From Streptomyces sp. S465 (lineage in GTDB: Bacteria > Actinomycetota > Actinomycetes > Streptomycetales > Streptomycetaceae): a stretch of DNA of 64,000 bases. Below are positions 1-9,201 of the stretch, one piece after another; the stretch's first letter is position 1, and every line of letters begins with the position of its first letter. The translations under genes were made by a program, and so were the position numbers. Below the pieces are notes generated by a model, which saw only the letters and a list, made by a program, of their open reading frames with translations, had not been told where the DNA came from and made no database searches. The stretch lies in the NCBI RefSeq assembly GCF_026898115.1, contig NZ_CP114036.1, positions 6,070,001 through 6,134,000 of the forward strand, written 5' to 3'.

Positions 1-2
1 GG

Positions 3-362
3 GTGATGCGCACCCGCTATGTGTTCCGCTCGCACGGCGAGGCGGTGATGCTCTCCACCTCCTGGGAGCCGCTCGCGGTCACCGGGCGCACGCCGGTGAT
101 GCTGCCCGAGGAGGGCCCGCTGGCCGGGCGCGGGGTGGTCGACCGGATGGCCGCCCTCGACCTGGTGGTGGACAACGTGGCGGAGGAGGTCGGCGCGCGG
201 CCCGGCCGGGCCGAGGAGGTGCTGGCGCTCGGCGGGGTGCCGGGCCACTGGGTGCTGGTCACCTCGCGTACGTACTACGCGGGCGGGCGTCCGGTGGAGA
301 CGGCCGATCTCGTGGTGCTCGCCGAGCGCTATCGGATCTCTTACCGGTTGCCCGTGAGGTGA
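3..362 (+). CDS. GntR-family regulator, C-terminal UTRA domain (5'-truncated by window edge)
   Basis: This is the last 119 or so codons of a protein that probably begins before the window. The segment reads like a UTRA ligand-binding domain of a GntR/HutC-type repressor: a VFRSHGEAVMLSTSWEP strand pair, a helix with AEEVGARPGRAEEVLAL, a strand with VLVTSRTYYAGGRPVETAD, and the closing pattern AERYRISYRLPV typical of these regulators. The N-terminal winged helix-turn-helix is not visible, so the family call rests on the effector domain alone. Nothing here identifies the ligand or the operator. The reading frame is open to base 3, so no start is claimed. Confidence 0.65.
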   Translation: MMRTRYVFRSHGEAVMLSTSWEPLAVTGRTPVMLPEEGPLAGRGVVDRMAALDLVVDNVAEEVGARPGRAEEVLALGGVPGHWVLVTSRTYYAGGRPVETADLVVLAERYRISYRLPVR

Positions 363-612
363 TCACCGCACGGACGGCCGCATGCGGCCGCTGCGGCGCC
401 GCACCCGCCCATGCCACTTCCCGCCGTGCGTGCGGACGGCACCGTGCGTACGGTGCCGGTTACCCACACGTAAGCACGGTTCCCGGGTTTCGTGTTGCGA
501 ACGTCACATCGGCGCCGGTGAAAGGGGTTACCGGAAATCGATCGTCCATTTCGCTCTTACGATGGATCGGTTTGTGTCCGGTCGTCAGGGGGGCGAAGGG
601 AGTGCCAGGAAC

Positions 613-2298
613 TTGAGCACGGAGCAGGGTTCCCACTCGCATTATCGAAGGTCGCTCGGACCGGTGGCCCTCACCGCTGTGGGTCTCGGGTCGATCATCG
701 GCTCCGGCTGGCTCTTCGGCGCCGCGCGCGCCGCCGCGCTGGCCGGGCCCGCCGCCATCCTGGCCTGGGTGATCGGCGCCGCCGTCGCCCTGACCATCGC
801 CCTCACCTACTCCGAGCTGGGTTCGATGTTCCCCAAGGCCGGGGGCATGGTCCGGTACGGCCAGTACTCCCACGGCTCGCTCGCCGGGTATCTGGCCGCC
901 TGGGCCAACTGGATCGCCATCGTCTCGGTGATCCCCGGTGAGGCCACCGCCTCCGTGCAGTACATGAGCTCCTGGGACTTCGGCTGGGCCGAGGGGCTGT
1001 ACGACGGGAAGGAGCTGACCGGCAGCGGTGTCGCGCTCGCGTCCGTGCTGCTGCTCGTCTACTTCTTCCTCAACTGGTTCGCGATCACCCTCTTTGCGAA
1101 GACGAACACCGCGATCACCGTCTTCAAGGTGGTCGTGCCGACCCTGACCGCCGGCGCGCTGCTGCTGTCGCACTTCGACACCGGCAATATCACCGACAAC
1201 GGCGGCTTCACCCCCAACGGCTGGAACGCCGTGTTCACCGCGGTCGCCGTCTCCGGCATCGTCTGGGCCTACAACGGCTTCCAGTCGCCGCTGAACATGG
1301 CGGGCGAGGCCCGTGAGCCGGGGAAGTCGCTGCCCAAGGCCGTCATCAGCTCGATCCTCATCGCGCTGGTCATCTACGTCGCGCTCCAGATCGCCTTCCT
1401 GACCGCCGTCCCCGCCGCCGATCTGAAGCACGGCGGCTGGGACGGGCTCTCCTTCAACTCCCCGCTCGCCGACCTGTCCCTGGCCTGGGGCCTGAACTGG
1501 CTGGCGATGCTGCTGTACGCCGACGCCTTCATCTCCCCCTCCGGCACCGGCATGATCTACGCGGCCACCACCTCCCGCATGATCCAGGGCGTCCAGGAGA
1601 ACGGCCATCTGCCGGGGATCTTCGGCAAGGTCGACCCCAAGACCGGTATCCCGCGCCCGGCGCTGGTGCTCAACCTGGTGATCGCCTTCGCCTTCCTCGC
1701 GGTCTTCCGCGGCTGGGGCTCGCTGGCCGAGATCGTCTCCGTCGCCACCGTGATCTCGTACATCACCGGTCCGGTCGCCGTGATGTCGCTGCGCCGCCTC
1801 TCCCCGGATCTGCCGCGGCCGGTCAAGCTGCGCGCGATGCCGGTGATCGCGCCGATCGCGATGGTCTTCGGCTCGCTCGTCCTGTACTGGGCCCGCTGGC
1901 CGCTCACCGGCAAGGTCATCCTGATCATGGCGATCGGGCTGCCGGTCTGGGCCTGGTACGAACTGCGCAAGCCGTGGGCGCAGCTGCGGCCACATCTGGC
2001 CGCCGGTGTCTGGATGGTCGCGTATCTGCTGGTCATGGCGGCGGTGTCGTGGGCCGGCGGCAAGGAGTTCGGTGGCCGCGGCTATCTGCCGGAGGGCTGG
2101 GACATCCTGATCGTCGCCCTGATCGGGCTGGCCTTCTACGCCTGGGGCATCCGCAGCGCCTGGCGCAACCCGACGCTGCTGGAGACCGAGCGCGAACTGG
2201 GCGCCGCCCCGGCCGGTGAGCCGGGCGAGGACGGCGCGGACGGCGATGGCGACGACCGGCCGAAGACCGAAGCGCGCGCCGGAGACATGGCCGGATGA
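613..2298 (+). CDS. APC-family amino acid/polyamine permease
   Basis: A polytopic membrane protein of about 561 residues with roughly twelve hydrophobic segments. The first carries the APC fingerprint GSIIGSGWLFGA, and the loop near the middle has NMAGEAREPGKSLPKA, as in amino acid transporters of the APC superfamily. It should be a proton- or sodium-coupled transporter in the cytoplasmic membrane; the substrate cannot be read from the sequence. The C-terminal tail of about 50 residues is hydrophilic and acidic. The start is uncertain. I favour the TTG at 613, which has GAAGGGAG 10 bases upstream. In-frame ATG at 562 and GTG at 574 lack a convincing ribosome site. It stands alone, with no partner gene. 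Confidence 0.85.
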   Translation: MSTEQGSHSHYRRSLGPVALTAVGLGSIIGSGWLFGAARAAALAGPAAILAWVIGAAVALTIALTYSELGSMFPKAGGMVRYGQYSHGSLAGYLAAWANWIAIVSVIPGEATASVQYMSSWDFGWAEGLYDGKELTGSGVALASVLLLVYFFLNWFAITLFAKTNTAITVFKVVVPTLTAGALLLSHFDTGNITDNGGFTPNGWNAVFTAVAVSGIVWAYNGFQSPLNMAGEAREPGKSLPKAVISSILIALVIYVALQIAFLTAVPAADLKHGGWDGLSFNSPLADLSLAWGLNWLAMLLYADAFISPSGTGMIYAATTSRMIQGVQENGHLPGIFGKVDPKTGIPRPALVLNLVIAFAFLAVFRGWGSLAEIVSVATVISYITGPVAVMSLRRLSPDLPRPVKLRAMPVIAPIAMVFGSLVLYWARWPLTGKVILIMAIGLPVWAWYELRKPWAQLRPHLAAGVWMVAYLLVMAAVSWAGGKEFGGRGYLPEGWDILIVALIGLAFYAWGIRSAWRNPTLLETERELGAAPAGEPGEDGADGDGDDRPKTEARAGDMAG

Positions 2299-2430
2299 GT
2301 GCCTCCTGGTAAGAACACGTATCCGCTGCGTGAAGGTAGGGCGTAGGCTCGGGCATATGCGGATCGGGAATTCCTTAATGGTGTCGCGGGGGCGTACGCC
2401 CGAGCGCGCCACAGCGGAGGGGGCGGGGAG

Positions 2431-2616
2431 ATGAGTGACGGGAACGCTGTGCTGCCCTGGCTCGTCATCCGCCAGGACACCAACGGCAACCGCTACCGCG
2501 TCGGGCGCTACGCCACGAGGACGGAGGCCCAGGAGGTGGCCGACCGACTCGAGGGACAGGGCCAGGAGCAGCTGTACGTGGTCGAGCGGACCGCCGCGTC
2601 CCGTCAGTCCGGTTAG
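2431..2616 (+). CDS. Small SPOR-domain-like protein
   Basis: A 61-residue soluble protein preceded by a strong purine-rich ribosome site (GGAGGGGGCGGGGAG). The pattern WLVIRQDTNGNRYRVGRYATRTEAQEVADRL followed by YVVER is that of a short SPOR-like fold, in which a strand, a helix with TRTEAQEVADRL and a final strand pack together. SPOR domains in other bacteria bind denuded peptidoglycan glycans, but this one has no signal peptide or membrane anchor, so it should be cytoplasmic and its role is unknown. It is followed by a good terminator and appears to be transcribed alone. Confidence 0.75.
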   Translation: MSDGNAVLPWLVIRQDTNGNRYRVGRYATRTEAQEVADRLEGQGQEQLYVVERTAASRQSG

Positions 2617-2675
2617 CCGGCCGGTCCGGTCAGCCCGACGGTCCGGACCGCCCGTACGACGACGCACGTCACCAT

Positions 2676-2703
2676 GAGCCCCGGGGCGCCCGCCCCGGGG
2701 CTC
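2676..2703 (+). terminator. Hairpin terminator after the SPOR-like gene
   Basis: An 11-bp perfect inverted repeat (GAGCCCCGGGG with CCCCGGGGCTC, loop CGCCCG) lies 60 bases after the stop codon. There is no run of T, as is usual for high-GC actinobacteria. Confidence 0.65.
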
Positions 2704-2755
2704 CGGTGTCCTTCGGGGCGGACCGGATGTCTGCGCAGGGGCTAGGGTTCGGCGC

Positions 2756-3253
2756 ATGAGCGTGCGTGTGGTGGTGGGTGGAGCGGTGTTCGACCGGGGG
2801 CGGCTGCTGGCCGCGCGGCGCAGCGCCCCGCCCGATCTCGCGGGCCGCTGGGAGCTGCCCGGCGGCAAGGCCGAGCCCGGGGAGACCCCGCAGCAGACGC
2901 TCGTCCGCGAACTGCGCGAGGAGCTCGGGGTCGAGGTCGAGCCGCTCGAACCGCTGCCGGGGGAGTGGGCCCTGAAGCCCGGCTATGTGCTGCGGGTGTG
3001 GACCGCGGCCCTGCGCGCCGGCGAACCGCACCCGCTGGAGGACCACGACGAGCTGCGCTGGCTCCCCCCGGACCGGGTGGACGAGGTGGACTGGCTGGAC
3101 GAGGACCGCCCCGCGGTGGCGGAGGCGGTCCGCCGGCTGCGCGCGGGCGGCGCGGAGGCCGTCGGGGGCACCGCAGCCGCACAGGCCACCGGCGGTACCG
3201 GGGCCGGCGAAGCCGCTGGTGGCGGCGGGGATGCTGGTCCGCGTACGCCGTGA
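2756..3253 (+). CDS. Nudix hydrolase, MutT-like
   Basis: A 165-residue protein with a complete Nudix box at residues 37-59 (G37, E43, R51, E52, E55, E56, G58; GX5EX7REXXEEXG). Nudix enzymes cleave nucleoside diphosphates linked to another group; the short length and the SVRVVVGGAVFDRGRLLAAR start are most like MutT-type 8-oxo-dGTP/(d)CTP pyrophosphohydrolases, which clean the nucleotide pool. The last 30 residues are Ala/Gly/Thr-rich and probably disordered. The ATG at 2756 follows GGGGCTAGG, a weak ribosome site. It stands between the SPOR-like gene and the phosphatase gene with no sign of an operon. The exact substrate is not predictable. Confidence 0.85.
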   Translation: MSVRVVVGGAVFDRGRLLAARRSAPPDLAGRWELPGGKAEPGETPQQTLVRELREELGVEVEPLEPLPGEWALKPGYVLRVWTAALRAGEPHPLEDHDELRWLPPDRVDEVDWLDEDRPAVAEAVRRLRAGGAEAVGGTAAAQATGGTGAGEAAGGGGDAGPRTP

Positions 3254-3499
3254 GGCCGGTCCCGCGCGGGGCGCCCCCCAGGTCGCGAACTGGGAAATCC
3301 ATGGGGTTCGAGCCGCCTCCGCCCGGTTAGGAGTGAGGTGGAGCGCTGATCATGAGCGCTTCGCCAAAAGCCGGGACGGAAACCGATGGCGGGCTGAGAT
3401 AGTGCTGTGATCGTGAAGACCGTACTCCGGATGGCCGAAGTGCTGGATACTCGGCTATCTGTAGCCGGTCGGAGCACCTGAGCCGGAGGGGACGGGCGC

Positions 3500-6202
3500 A
3501 TGAGCGAGAAGCCAGCGGGGGCTGAAATGCCCGAGGAGACGGTTGGTTCGCAGGTGTCGCCAGTGTCACAGGGGCCGTCGGTGCCGGATATGCCGCTCAT
3601 GTCGCCGATGTCGTCGATGTGGCAGAGCAGCCCGCCCGGCTCGATCTATGACTACATCCGGGTCGCCTCGTTCGCGCTGGGACCCGACGGCCGGATCGCC
3701 CAGTGGAGCGAACGGGCCTCGGAGCTGCTCGGGCTGACGGCGCGGCAGGCCATCGGCAAGGACCCGGTGGAGGCGTTCGTACCGCCCCAGTTGCAGGAGC
3801 CCGGCCATCGCGCGGTGGCCGACATCCTGGATGGCCGGGAGTGGACCGGGTTGGTCCCCTACCACAACCCCAAGGCGCCGAACGGACAGGGCATCGCCGA
3901 GGTCTATGTGATGCCCGCCAAGGACGCGCTCGGGGAGCGGGGCGCGCTCTGTATCGCGGTCGACGTCAGCGCGTTGCGCGGACTGGAAACCGATCTTGCT
4001 TCTTCACAGGCCGTTTTCGGTCAATCTCCGCTTGGCTTCTTCCTCTTCGGCACCGATCTGCGGATGCTCCGCGTCAACGAGCGCTTTGCGAAGGTTTTCG
4101 GCCGCCCCACCGACCAGTACCGCGGTACGACCCCGTATGATCTGCTGCCGCGCGGTGAGGCCGACCGGCTGACCGCCGCCCTGCGCCAGGTCCTGGACAG
4201 CGGGCAGTCGCTGACCGATATGCCGATCGTGGGCCAGGTGCCGGGCAGCCCCGACCGGCGCCGCTGGTCGGTGTCGCTCTACCGGCTGCACAGCGGCTCC
4301 GGCCGCCCCATCGGCGTCGCCGGACTCGCCACCGATGTCACCGGCCGCCGCCGCGCCGAACAGGAGGCCGCGGGCGTACGGCGCAATCTGGCGCTGCTGA
4401 ACGAGGCCGGGGCTCGAATAGGCACCTCGCTCGACCTGGAGACCACCGCCCGCGAGCTGCTGGACGTGGCCGTGCCGCAGTTCTGCGACCTGGCCTCCGT
4501 CGACCTCTACCAGGGGCTGCTCTCCGGTGACGAGACCCCGCCCGGACTCGCCGACGGCAGCGCCGAGCTGCGCCGCGTCGCCTTCGCCAGCGCGGTCTCC
4601 GACGGCCCGGTGGCCTTCGGCGACATCTGTCGCGCCGACACCGTGGACGACCGCAAGCCGATCCAGGTCGGCGAGGTGCACCGCTACCCCTTCAACTCGC
4701 TGTGCGCCCACGCCCTGCGCACCGCCCAGGTCCGGGTCGTCCCCGGCCGGGACGGCAGCGAGGGCCTGGAGCTCGGCGCCTTGCTCCAGTCCACCCTCCT
4801 GGTGCCGATGGTCGCCCGCGACACCGTGGTCGGCCTGGCCCAGTTCTCCCGTGCCAAGGGCAGCGAGCCGTTCGGCGAACGGGACCGCGCGCTCGCCGTC
4901 GAGCTGGCCGCCCGCGCCGCCGTCAGCATCGACAACGCCCGGCTCTACCGCAGAGAACACGAGCGCGCGCTGATACTCCAGCGCAGCCTGCTCCCGCCCG
5001 GCGACCCGGAGGCCGCCGGGCTCGACATCGCCTGCCGCTATCTGCCGGGGAACGCGGCGACCGAGGTGGGCGGCGACTGGTTCGACGTGATCGAGCTGCC
5101 CGGTCACCGCACCGCGCTGGTGGTCGGCGACGTCATGGGGCGGGGGCTGCGCGCCGCCGTCGCCATGGGCGAGCTGCGCACCGCCGTACGCACCCTCGCC
5201 CTGCTCGACCTGGAGCCCGCCGAGGTGCTCTCCGCGCTCGACGAGATCGCCCGCGGCCTGGGCACACCGGGCGGCTCGCACGCCGGCGCGCGGTCGGGCT
5301 CGCGCGCCCTCGCCCGTGGCGGCACGGCCGCCGACGACTCCTCCGACCTGTCCGAGGTCTACCTCGCCACCTGCGTCTACGCCGTCTACGACCCGGTCAC
5401 CCGCCGCTGTACCTTCGCCAACGCCGGACATCCGCCCCCCGTCCTCGTCGAACCGGGGGAGGGCGCCCTGCTGATGGAGGTCCCGCCGGGCATGCCGCTC
5501 GGCGTCGGCGGCGAGCCGTTCGAGGAGATCGAGGTCGAGCTGCCCGACGGCGCGCTGCTGGCCCTCTACACCGACGGTCTGGTGGAATCCCGCGACCACA
5601 CCCTCGACGAGGGGCTCCTCGCCCTGCGCGCGGCCCTCGACACCTCGGACCGCGCCGGCGGCGGGAAGGCCGTGGCCAGGTCCCTCGAGGACGTCTGCGA
5701 CCACGTCCTGAGCACCCTGGACACCCACCACGGCGAGGACGACATCGCCCTGCTGATGGCCCGGGTGCAGGGCCTGTCGGCCGAGTCGGTCGGCGACTGG
5801 CACCTCCCCAGCGCCCCGCGGTCGGTGGGCCGGGCCCGCGAACTGGCCCGTGAGCAGCTGGAGTCCTGGGGGCTGGACGAACTGGTGGACACCACCGAAC
5901 TCCTGGTCAGCGAGCTGGTGACGAACGCCCTGCGGTACGGCGAGGGCGAGATCCGGCTGCGGCTGCTGCTGGACCGCACGCTGGTGTGCGAGGTCTGGGA
6001 CGGCGGTCTGGTCCAGCCCCGGCGGCGGCGCGCCCGGGACACCGACGAGGGCGGGCGGGGACTTCAGCTGGTCGGGCTGCTCAGCGCGGGCTGGGGAAGC
6101 CGGCGGACCCCGCTCGGCAAGACCGTCTGGTTCGAGCTGGCGCTCCCGGACGGCCAGTCCTCGGGACCGGACTCGGTGGAGGCGCTGCTCAGCCTGTGGT
6201 GA
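3500..6202 (+). CDS. PAS-PAS-GAF-PP2C-HATPase serine phosphatase
   Basis: A 900-residue cytoplasmic signalling protein. Two PAS domains (about residues 50-165 and 170-285) are followed by a GAF domain (about 300-480), a PP2C/SpoIIE phosphatase (about 495-750; metal-site Asp in GGDWFDV near 525, GDVMGRG near 545, YTDGLVE near 690) and a C-terminal GHKL anti-sigma-type ATPase (about 770-890; N-box ELLVSELVTNAL near 800, G2 box GGRGLQLV). This fusion is common in Streptomyces and resembles RsbU/SpoIIE joined to RsbW: it would sense ligand or redox through PAS/GAF, dephosphorylate an anti-sigma antagonist, and perhaps phosphorylate or bind a partner itself. The ATG at 3500 has GGAGGGGA upstream. 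No STAS antagonist or sigma gene is adjacent, so its partners must be encoded elsewhere. Confidence 0.9.
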   Translation: MSEKPAGAEMPEETVGSQVSPVSQGPSVPDMPLMSPMSSMWQSSPPGSIYDYIRVASFALGPDGRIAQWSERASELLGLTARQAIGKDPVEAFVPPQLQEPGHRAVADILDGREWTGLVPYHNPKAPNGQGIAEVYVMPAKDALGERGALCIAVDVSALRGLETDLASSQAVFGQSPLGFFLFGTDLRMLRVNERFAKVFGRPTDQYRGTTPYDLLPRGEADRLTAALRQVLDSGQSLTDMPIVGQVPGSPDRRRWSVSLYRLHSGSGRPIGVAGLATDVTGRRRAEQEAAGVRRNLALLNEAGARIGTSLDLETTARELLDVAVPQFCDLASVDLYQGLLSGDETPPGLADGSAELRRVAFASAVSDGPVAFGDICRADTVDDRKPIQVGEVHRYPFNSLCAHALRTAQVRVVPGRDGSEGLELGALLQSTLLVPMVARDTVVGLAQFSRAKGSEPFGERDRALAVELAARAAVSIDNARLYRREHERALILQRSLLPPGDPEAAGLDIACRYLPGNAATEVGGDWFDVIELPGHRTALVVGDVMGRGLRAAVAMGELRTAVRTLALLDLEPAEVLSALDEIARGLGTPGGSHAGARSGSRALARGGTAADDSSDLSEVYLATCVYAVYDPVTRRCTFANAGHPPPVLVEPGEGALLMEVPPGMPLGVGGEPFEEIEVELPDGALLALYTDGLVESRDHTLDEGLLALRAALDTSDRAGGGKAVARSLEDVCDHVLSTLDTHHGEDDIALLMARVQGLSAESVGDWHLPSAPRSVGRARELAREQLESWGLDELVDTTELLVSELVTNALRYGEGEIRLRLLLDRTLVCEVWDGGLVQPRRRRARDTDEGGRGLQLVGLLSAGWGSRRTPLGKTVWFELALPDGQSSGPDSVEALLSLW

Positions 6203-6218
6203 CGACGGGCGGAGCCAT

Positions 6219-6293
6219 CCATGGCGGGCCCGCCGGCACCCTGCTTCACCTGCCCGGACCCACCCATGGCGGGCCCCGCCGGCACCCTGCTTC
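6219..6293. repeat. Two direct repeats (29-30 bp, 45 bp apart)
   Basis: Copies at 6219-6247 and 6264-6293 are identical except for one inserted C. Both start CCATGGCGGGCCC and end CACCCTGCTTC. They fill the spacer between the phosphatase stop codon and the convergent sdhB terminator. No coding function is apparent. Confidence 0.7.
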
Positions 6294-6334
6294 GCCCGGC
6301 CCTTCGTCCGCGACGACCGGCCCCCTCCGGCCGA

Positions 6335-6383
6335 CGAGCCGACCCGCGCGGGACCCTCCCGTCGCGCGCCGCGGGTCGGCTCG
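6335..6383. terminator. Bidirectional hairpin terminator between phosphatase and sdhB
   Basis: A perfect 14-bp stem (CGAGCCGACCCGCG with CGCGGGTCGGCTCG) around a 21-base loop lies between two convergent genes, so it can stop transcription from both sides. Confidence 0.6.
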
Positions 6384-6442
6384 GGCGGCGGGCCGCCGTC
6401 GGCGGGCCCGCGACACGACGAGGGACGTCACCGCCCCGGCGG

Positions 6443-7213
6443 CTACTGCCCGCGACGGCGGATCTTGTTGCCGAGCCAGACCAGCGGATCGTACTTACGG
6501 TCCACCGCCCGCTCCTTGAGCGGGATCAGGGCGTTATCGGTGATCTTGATCTGTTCGGGGCAGACCTCCGTACAGCACTTGGTGATGTTGCAGTAACCCA
6601 GACCGTGCTCCTCCTGGGCGGCGCGCTTGCGGTCGAGGCCGGTGTCGGCCGCCGCGTCCAGCGGGTGCATGTCCAGCTCCGCGACCCGCATCAGGAAGCG
6701 CGGCCCGGCGAACGCCTCCTTGTTCTCCTCGAAGTCGCGCACCACATGGCAGGTGTCCTGGCACAGGAAGCATTCGATGCACTTGCGGAACTCCTGCGAG
6801 CGCCCCACGTCCTCCTGCCACATCCGGTACTCGCCCGGCCCCAGCCCCTCCGGCGGTACGAAGGACGGCACCTCACGGGCCTTGGCGTAGTTGAAGGACA
6901 CGTCCGTCACCAGGTCCCGCACCACCGGGAAGGCGCGCAGCGGGGTGATGGTGATCGTCTCGTCCTGGTCGAACACCGACATCCGGGTCATGCACAGCAG
7001 CCGGGGCCGGCCGTTGACCTCGGCGCTGCACGACCCGCACTTGCCCGCCTTGCAGTTCCAGCGGACCGCCAGATCGGGGGCCTGGGTCGCCTGGAGCCGG
7101 TGGACGATGTCGAGGACGACCTCGCCCTCGTTGACCTCGACGCGGAAGTCCTTCAGACCGCCGCCGTCCCGGTCGCCCCGCCACACCCGGAAGTGGGCCT
7201 CATACGCGCTCAC
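6443..7213 (-). CDS. sdhB: Succinate dehydrogenase/fumarate reductase iron-sulfur subunit
   Basis: A 256-residue protein carrying the three clusters of SdhB. The plant-type [2Fe-2S] site is CKAGKCGSC with a fourth Cys in RPRLLC; the 4Fe/3Fe ferredoxin half has CIECFLCQDTC and CNITKCCTEVCPEQIK. It passes electrons from the flavoprotein to the membrane quinone site. It begins with a GTG that overlaps the sdhA stop codon by 4 bases (GTGA), so the two are translationally coupled. It is the last gene of the anchor-flavoprotein-iron-sulfur operon, an order I associate with mycobacterial Sdh1 (Rv0249c-Rv0247c). Confidence 0.95.
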   Translation of the reverse strand: MSAYEAHFRVWRGDRDGGGLKDFRVEVNEGEVVLDIVHRLQATQAPDLAVRWNCKAGKCGSCSAEVNGRPRLLCMTRMSVFDQDETITITPLRAFPVVRDLVTDVSFNYAKAREVPSFVPPEGLGPGEYRMWQEDVGRSQEFRKCIECFLCQDTCHVVRDFEENKEAFAGPRFLMRVAELDMHPLDAAADTGLDRKRAAQEEHGLGYCNITKCCTEVCPEQIKITDNALIPLKERAVDRKYDPLVWLGNKIRRRGQ

Positions 7214-9186
7214 TGGGTCAGCTCCTCGTCCGTCAGGTACTTCACCAGCTCGTCCTTTTCGAACAGGTTCAGCAGATCGGGCCGGATGGGCGGCATCTCA
7301 CGCCGCTCCAGCCGGATCTGGCCGCGTCCGGTGTCGGGTGCCGCCAGACCGCCCGAGGGGTCGGAGAGCCGGCAGACCAGATTGAGCCGCCGCCATGCGC
7401 GGTCCATCTCCGGACAGTCGTCGCGGGTGTGCCCGCCACGGCTCTCCGTCCGCTCCAGCGCGGCGCGCGCCACGCACTCGCTGACCAGCAGCATGTTGCG
7501 CAGATCGATGGCCAGGTGCCAGCCGGGGTTGAACTGCCGGTGCCCCTCGACCCCGGCGCGGCGCGCCCGGACCCGCAGATCCGCCAGCCGGTGCAGCGCC
7601 TCCTCCATCTCCTCGGCCCTCCTGATGATCCCCACCAGGTCGTTCATCGACTGCTGGAGCTGCTGGTGGAGGGTGTACGGGTTTTCCGGCGGCGCGGACG
7701 GCCCCGCGACGGCCTCCGTCGGTTCCCCCGCCTCCCCCGGCTCGCCGGCCTCGGCGCTGAACGGGCGCAGCGCCTCGGCCGCCGCCAGGTCCAGCTGGGC
7801 CTCGTCCGGCACCGGGCGGGCGCCGGAGGCCGCGACCTGTTGGGCGTACCGGGCCGCGTGGAGCCCGGCGCGGCGCCCGAAGACCAGCAGGTCGGAGAGG
7901 GAGTTGCCGCCGAGCCGGTTGGAGCCGTGCATACCGCCCGCGACCTCGCCCGCGGCGAACAGTCCGGGCACCCCGGTCGCGGCCGCGGTGTCCGGGTCGA
8001 CGTCCACCCCGCCCATCACGTAGTGACAGGTGGGGCCCACCTCCATGGGCTCGGCGGTGATGTCGACGTCCGCGAGCTCCTTGAACTGGTGGTGCATCGA
8101 GGGCAGCCGCCGCTTGATCACCTCGGCGGACATCCGGGTGGAGACGTCGAGGAAGACCCCGCCGTGCGGGGAGCCCCGGCCCGCCTTCACCTCGGCGTTG
8201 ATGGCGCGGGCCACCTCGTCGCGGGGGAGCAGCTCGGGCGGGCGGCGGTTGTGGTCCGGGTCCTCGTACCAGCGGTCGGCCTCGTCCTCGGACTGGGCGT
8301 ACTTCTCCTTGAAGACGTCCGGGATGTAGTCGAACATGAACCGCTTGCCCTCGCTGTTGCGCAGCACCCCGCCGTCGCCGCGCACCGACTCGGTGACCAG
8401 GATCCCCTTGACCGAGGGCGGCCAGACCATACCGGTGGGATGGAACTGCACGAACTCCATGTTGATCAGCGGGGCGCCCGCGAGCAGGGCCAGCGCGTGG
8501 CCGTCGCCGGTGTACTCCCAGGAGTTCGAGGTGACCTTGAAGGACTTGCCGATACCGCCGGTGGCCAGCACCACGGCCGGGGCCTCCAGGGTGAAGAACC
8601 GGCCGGACTCGCGCTCGTAGCCGAAGACCCCGGCGACCCGGTCGCCGTCCTTGACGATGCGGGTGACCGTGCACTCCTGGAAGACCTTCAGCCGGGCCTC
8701 GTAGTCGCCGGTCGCGGCCTTGTCCTCCTGCTGGAGGGAGACGATCTTCTGCTGGAGGGTGCGGATCAGCTCCAGCCCGGTGCGGTCCCCGACATGGGCG
8801 AGACGGGGGTACTCATGGCCGCCGAAGTTCCGCTGGGAGATCTTCCCCTCCGGGGTGCGGTCGAAGAGCGCGCCCCAGGTCTCCAGCTCCCAGACCCGGT
8901 CCGGGGCCTCCTGGGCGTGCAGCTCGGCCATCCGCCAGTGGTTGAGGAACTTGCCCCCGCGCATGGTGTCGCGGAAGTGCACCTGCCAGTTGTCGCGCTC
9001 GTTGACGTTGCCCATGCTGGCCGCGATGCCGCCCTCGGCCATCACCGTATGGGCCTTGCCGAACAGCGACTTGCAGATGACGGCGCAGCGCATGCCCTGC
9101 TCGCGGGCCTCGATCGCGGCCCGCAGCCCGGCGCCGCCCGCGCCGATCACGACCACGTCCCACGCCTGCCGCTCGACTTGCGTCAT
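7210..9186 (-). CDS. sdhA: Succinate dehydrogenase/fumarate reductase flavoprotein subunit
   Basis: A 658-residue catalytic flavoprotein. The FAD-binding Rossmann motif VVIGAGGAG is at residues 12-20. His46 in KAHTVMAEGG matches the histidine that binds FAD covalently in SdhA/FrdA. The second FAD-binding segment MHGSNRLGGNSLSDLLVFG is near residue 425. It oxidises succinate to fumarate. A stretch of about 30 residues rich in Ala, Gly, Glu and Pro (about 475-505) separates the capping and C-terminal domains and looks like a flexible insertion. The ATG at 9186 has GGAGAGG upstream. It lies 15 bases after the anchor gene and overlaps sdhB by 4. Confidence 0.95.
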   Translation of the reverse strand: MTQVERQAWDVVVIGAGGAGLRAAIEAREQGMRCAVICKSLFGKAHTVMAEGGIAASMGNVNERDNWQVHFRDTMRGGKFLNHWRMAELHAQEAPDRVWELETWGALFDRTPEGKISQRNFGGHEYPRLAHVGDRTGLELIRTLQQKIVSLQQEDKAATGDYEARLKVFQECTVTRIVKDGDRVAGVFGYERESGRFFTLEAPAVVLATGGIGKSFKVTSNSWEYTGDGHALALLAGAPLINMEFVQFHPTGMVWPPSVKGILVTESVRGDGGVLRNSEGKRFMFDYIPDVFKEKYAQSEDEADRWYEDPDHNRRPPELLPRDEVARAINAEVKAGRGSPHGGVFLDVSTRMSAEVIKRRLPSMHHQFKELADVDITAEPMEVGPTCHYVMGGVDVDPDTAAATGVPGLFAAGEVAGGMHGSNRLGGNSLSDLLVFGRRAGLHAARYAQQVAASGARPVPDEAQLDLAAAEALRPFSAEAGEPGEAGEPTEAVAGPSAPPENPYTLHQQLQQSMNDLVGIIRRAEEMEEALHRLADLRVRARRAGVEGHRQFNPGWHLAIDLRNMLLVSECVARAALERTESRGGHTRDDCPEMDRAWRRLNLVCRLSDPSGGLAAPDTGRGQIRLERREMPPIRPDLLNLFEKDELVKYLTDEELTQ

Positions 9187-9201
9187 CGATGAGCACCTCT
9201 C

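Noticed and set aside
562..612. Upstream starts (ATG 562, GTG 574) for the APC permease
   Set aside because: Neither has a ribosome site; the TTG at 613 does. The choice is not certain.
460..2868. 802-residue open frame on the minus strand opposite the permease
   Set aside because: It overlaps the APC permease completely and has Arg/Gly/His-rich low-complexity codon use typical of antisense frames in GC-rich DNA; no ribosome site or motif.
7429..9192. 587-residue open frame on the plus strand opposite sdhA
   Set aside because: Antisense of a conserved flavoprotein; no motif.
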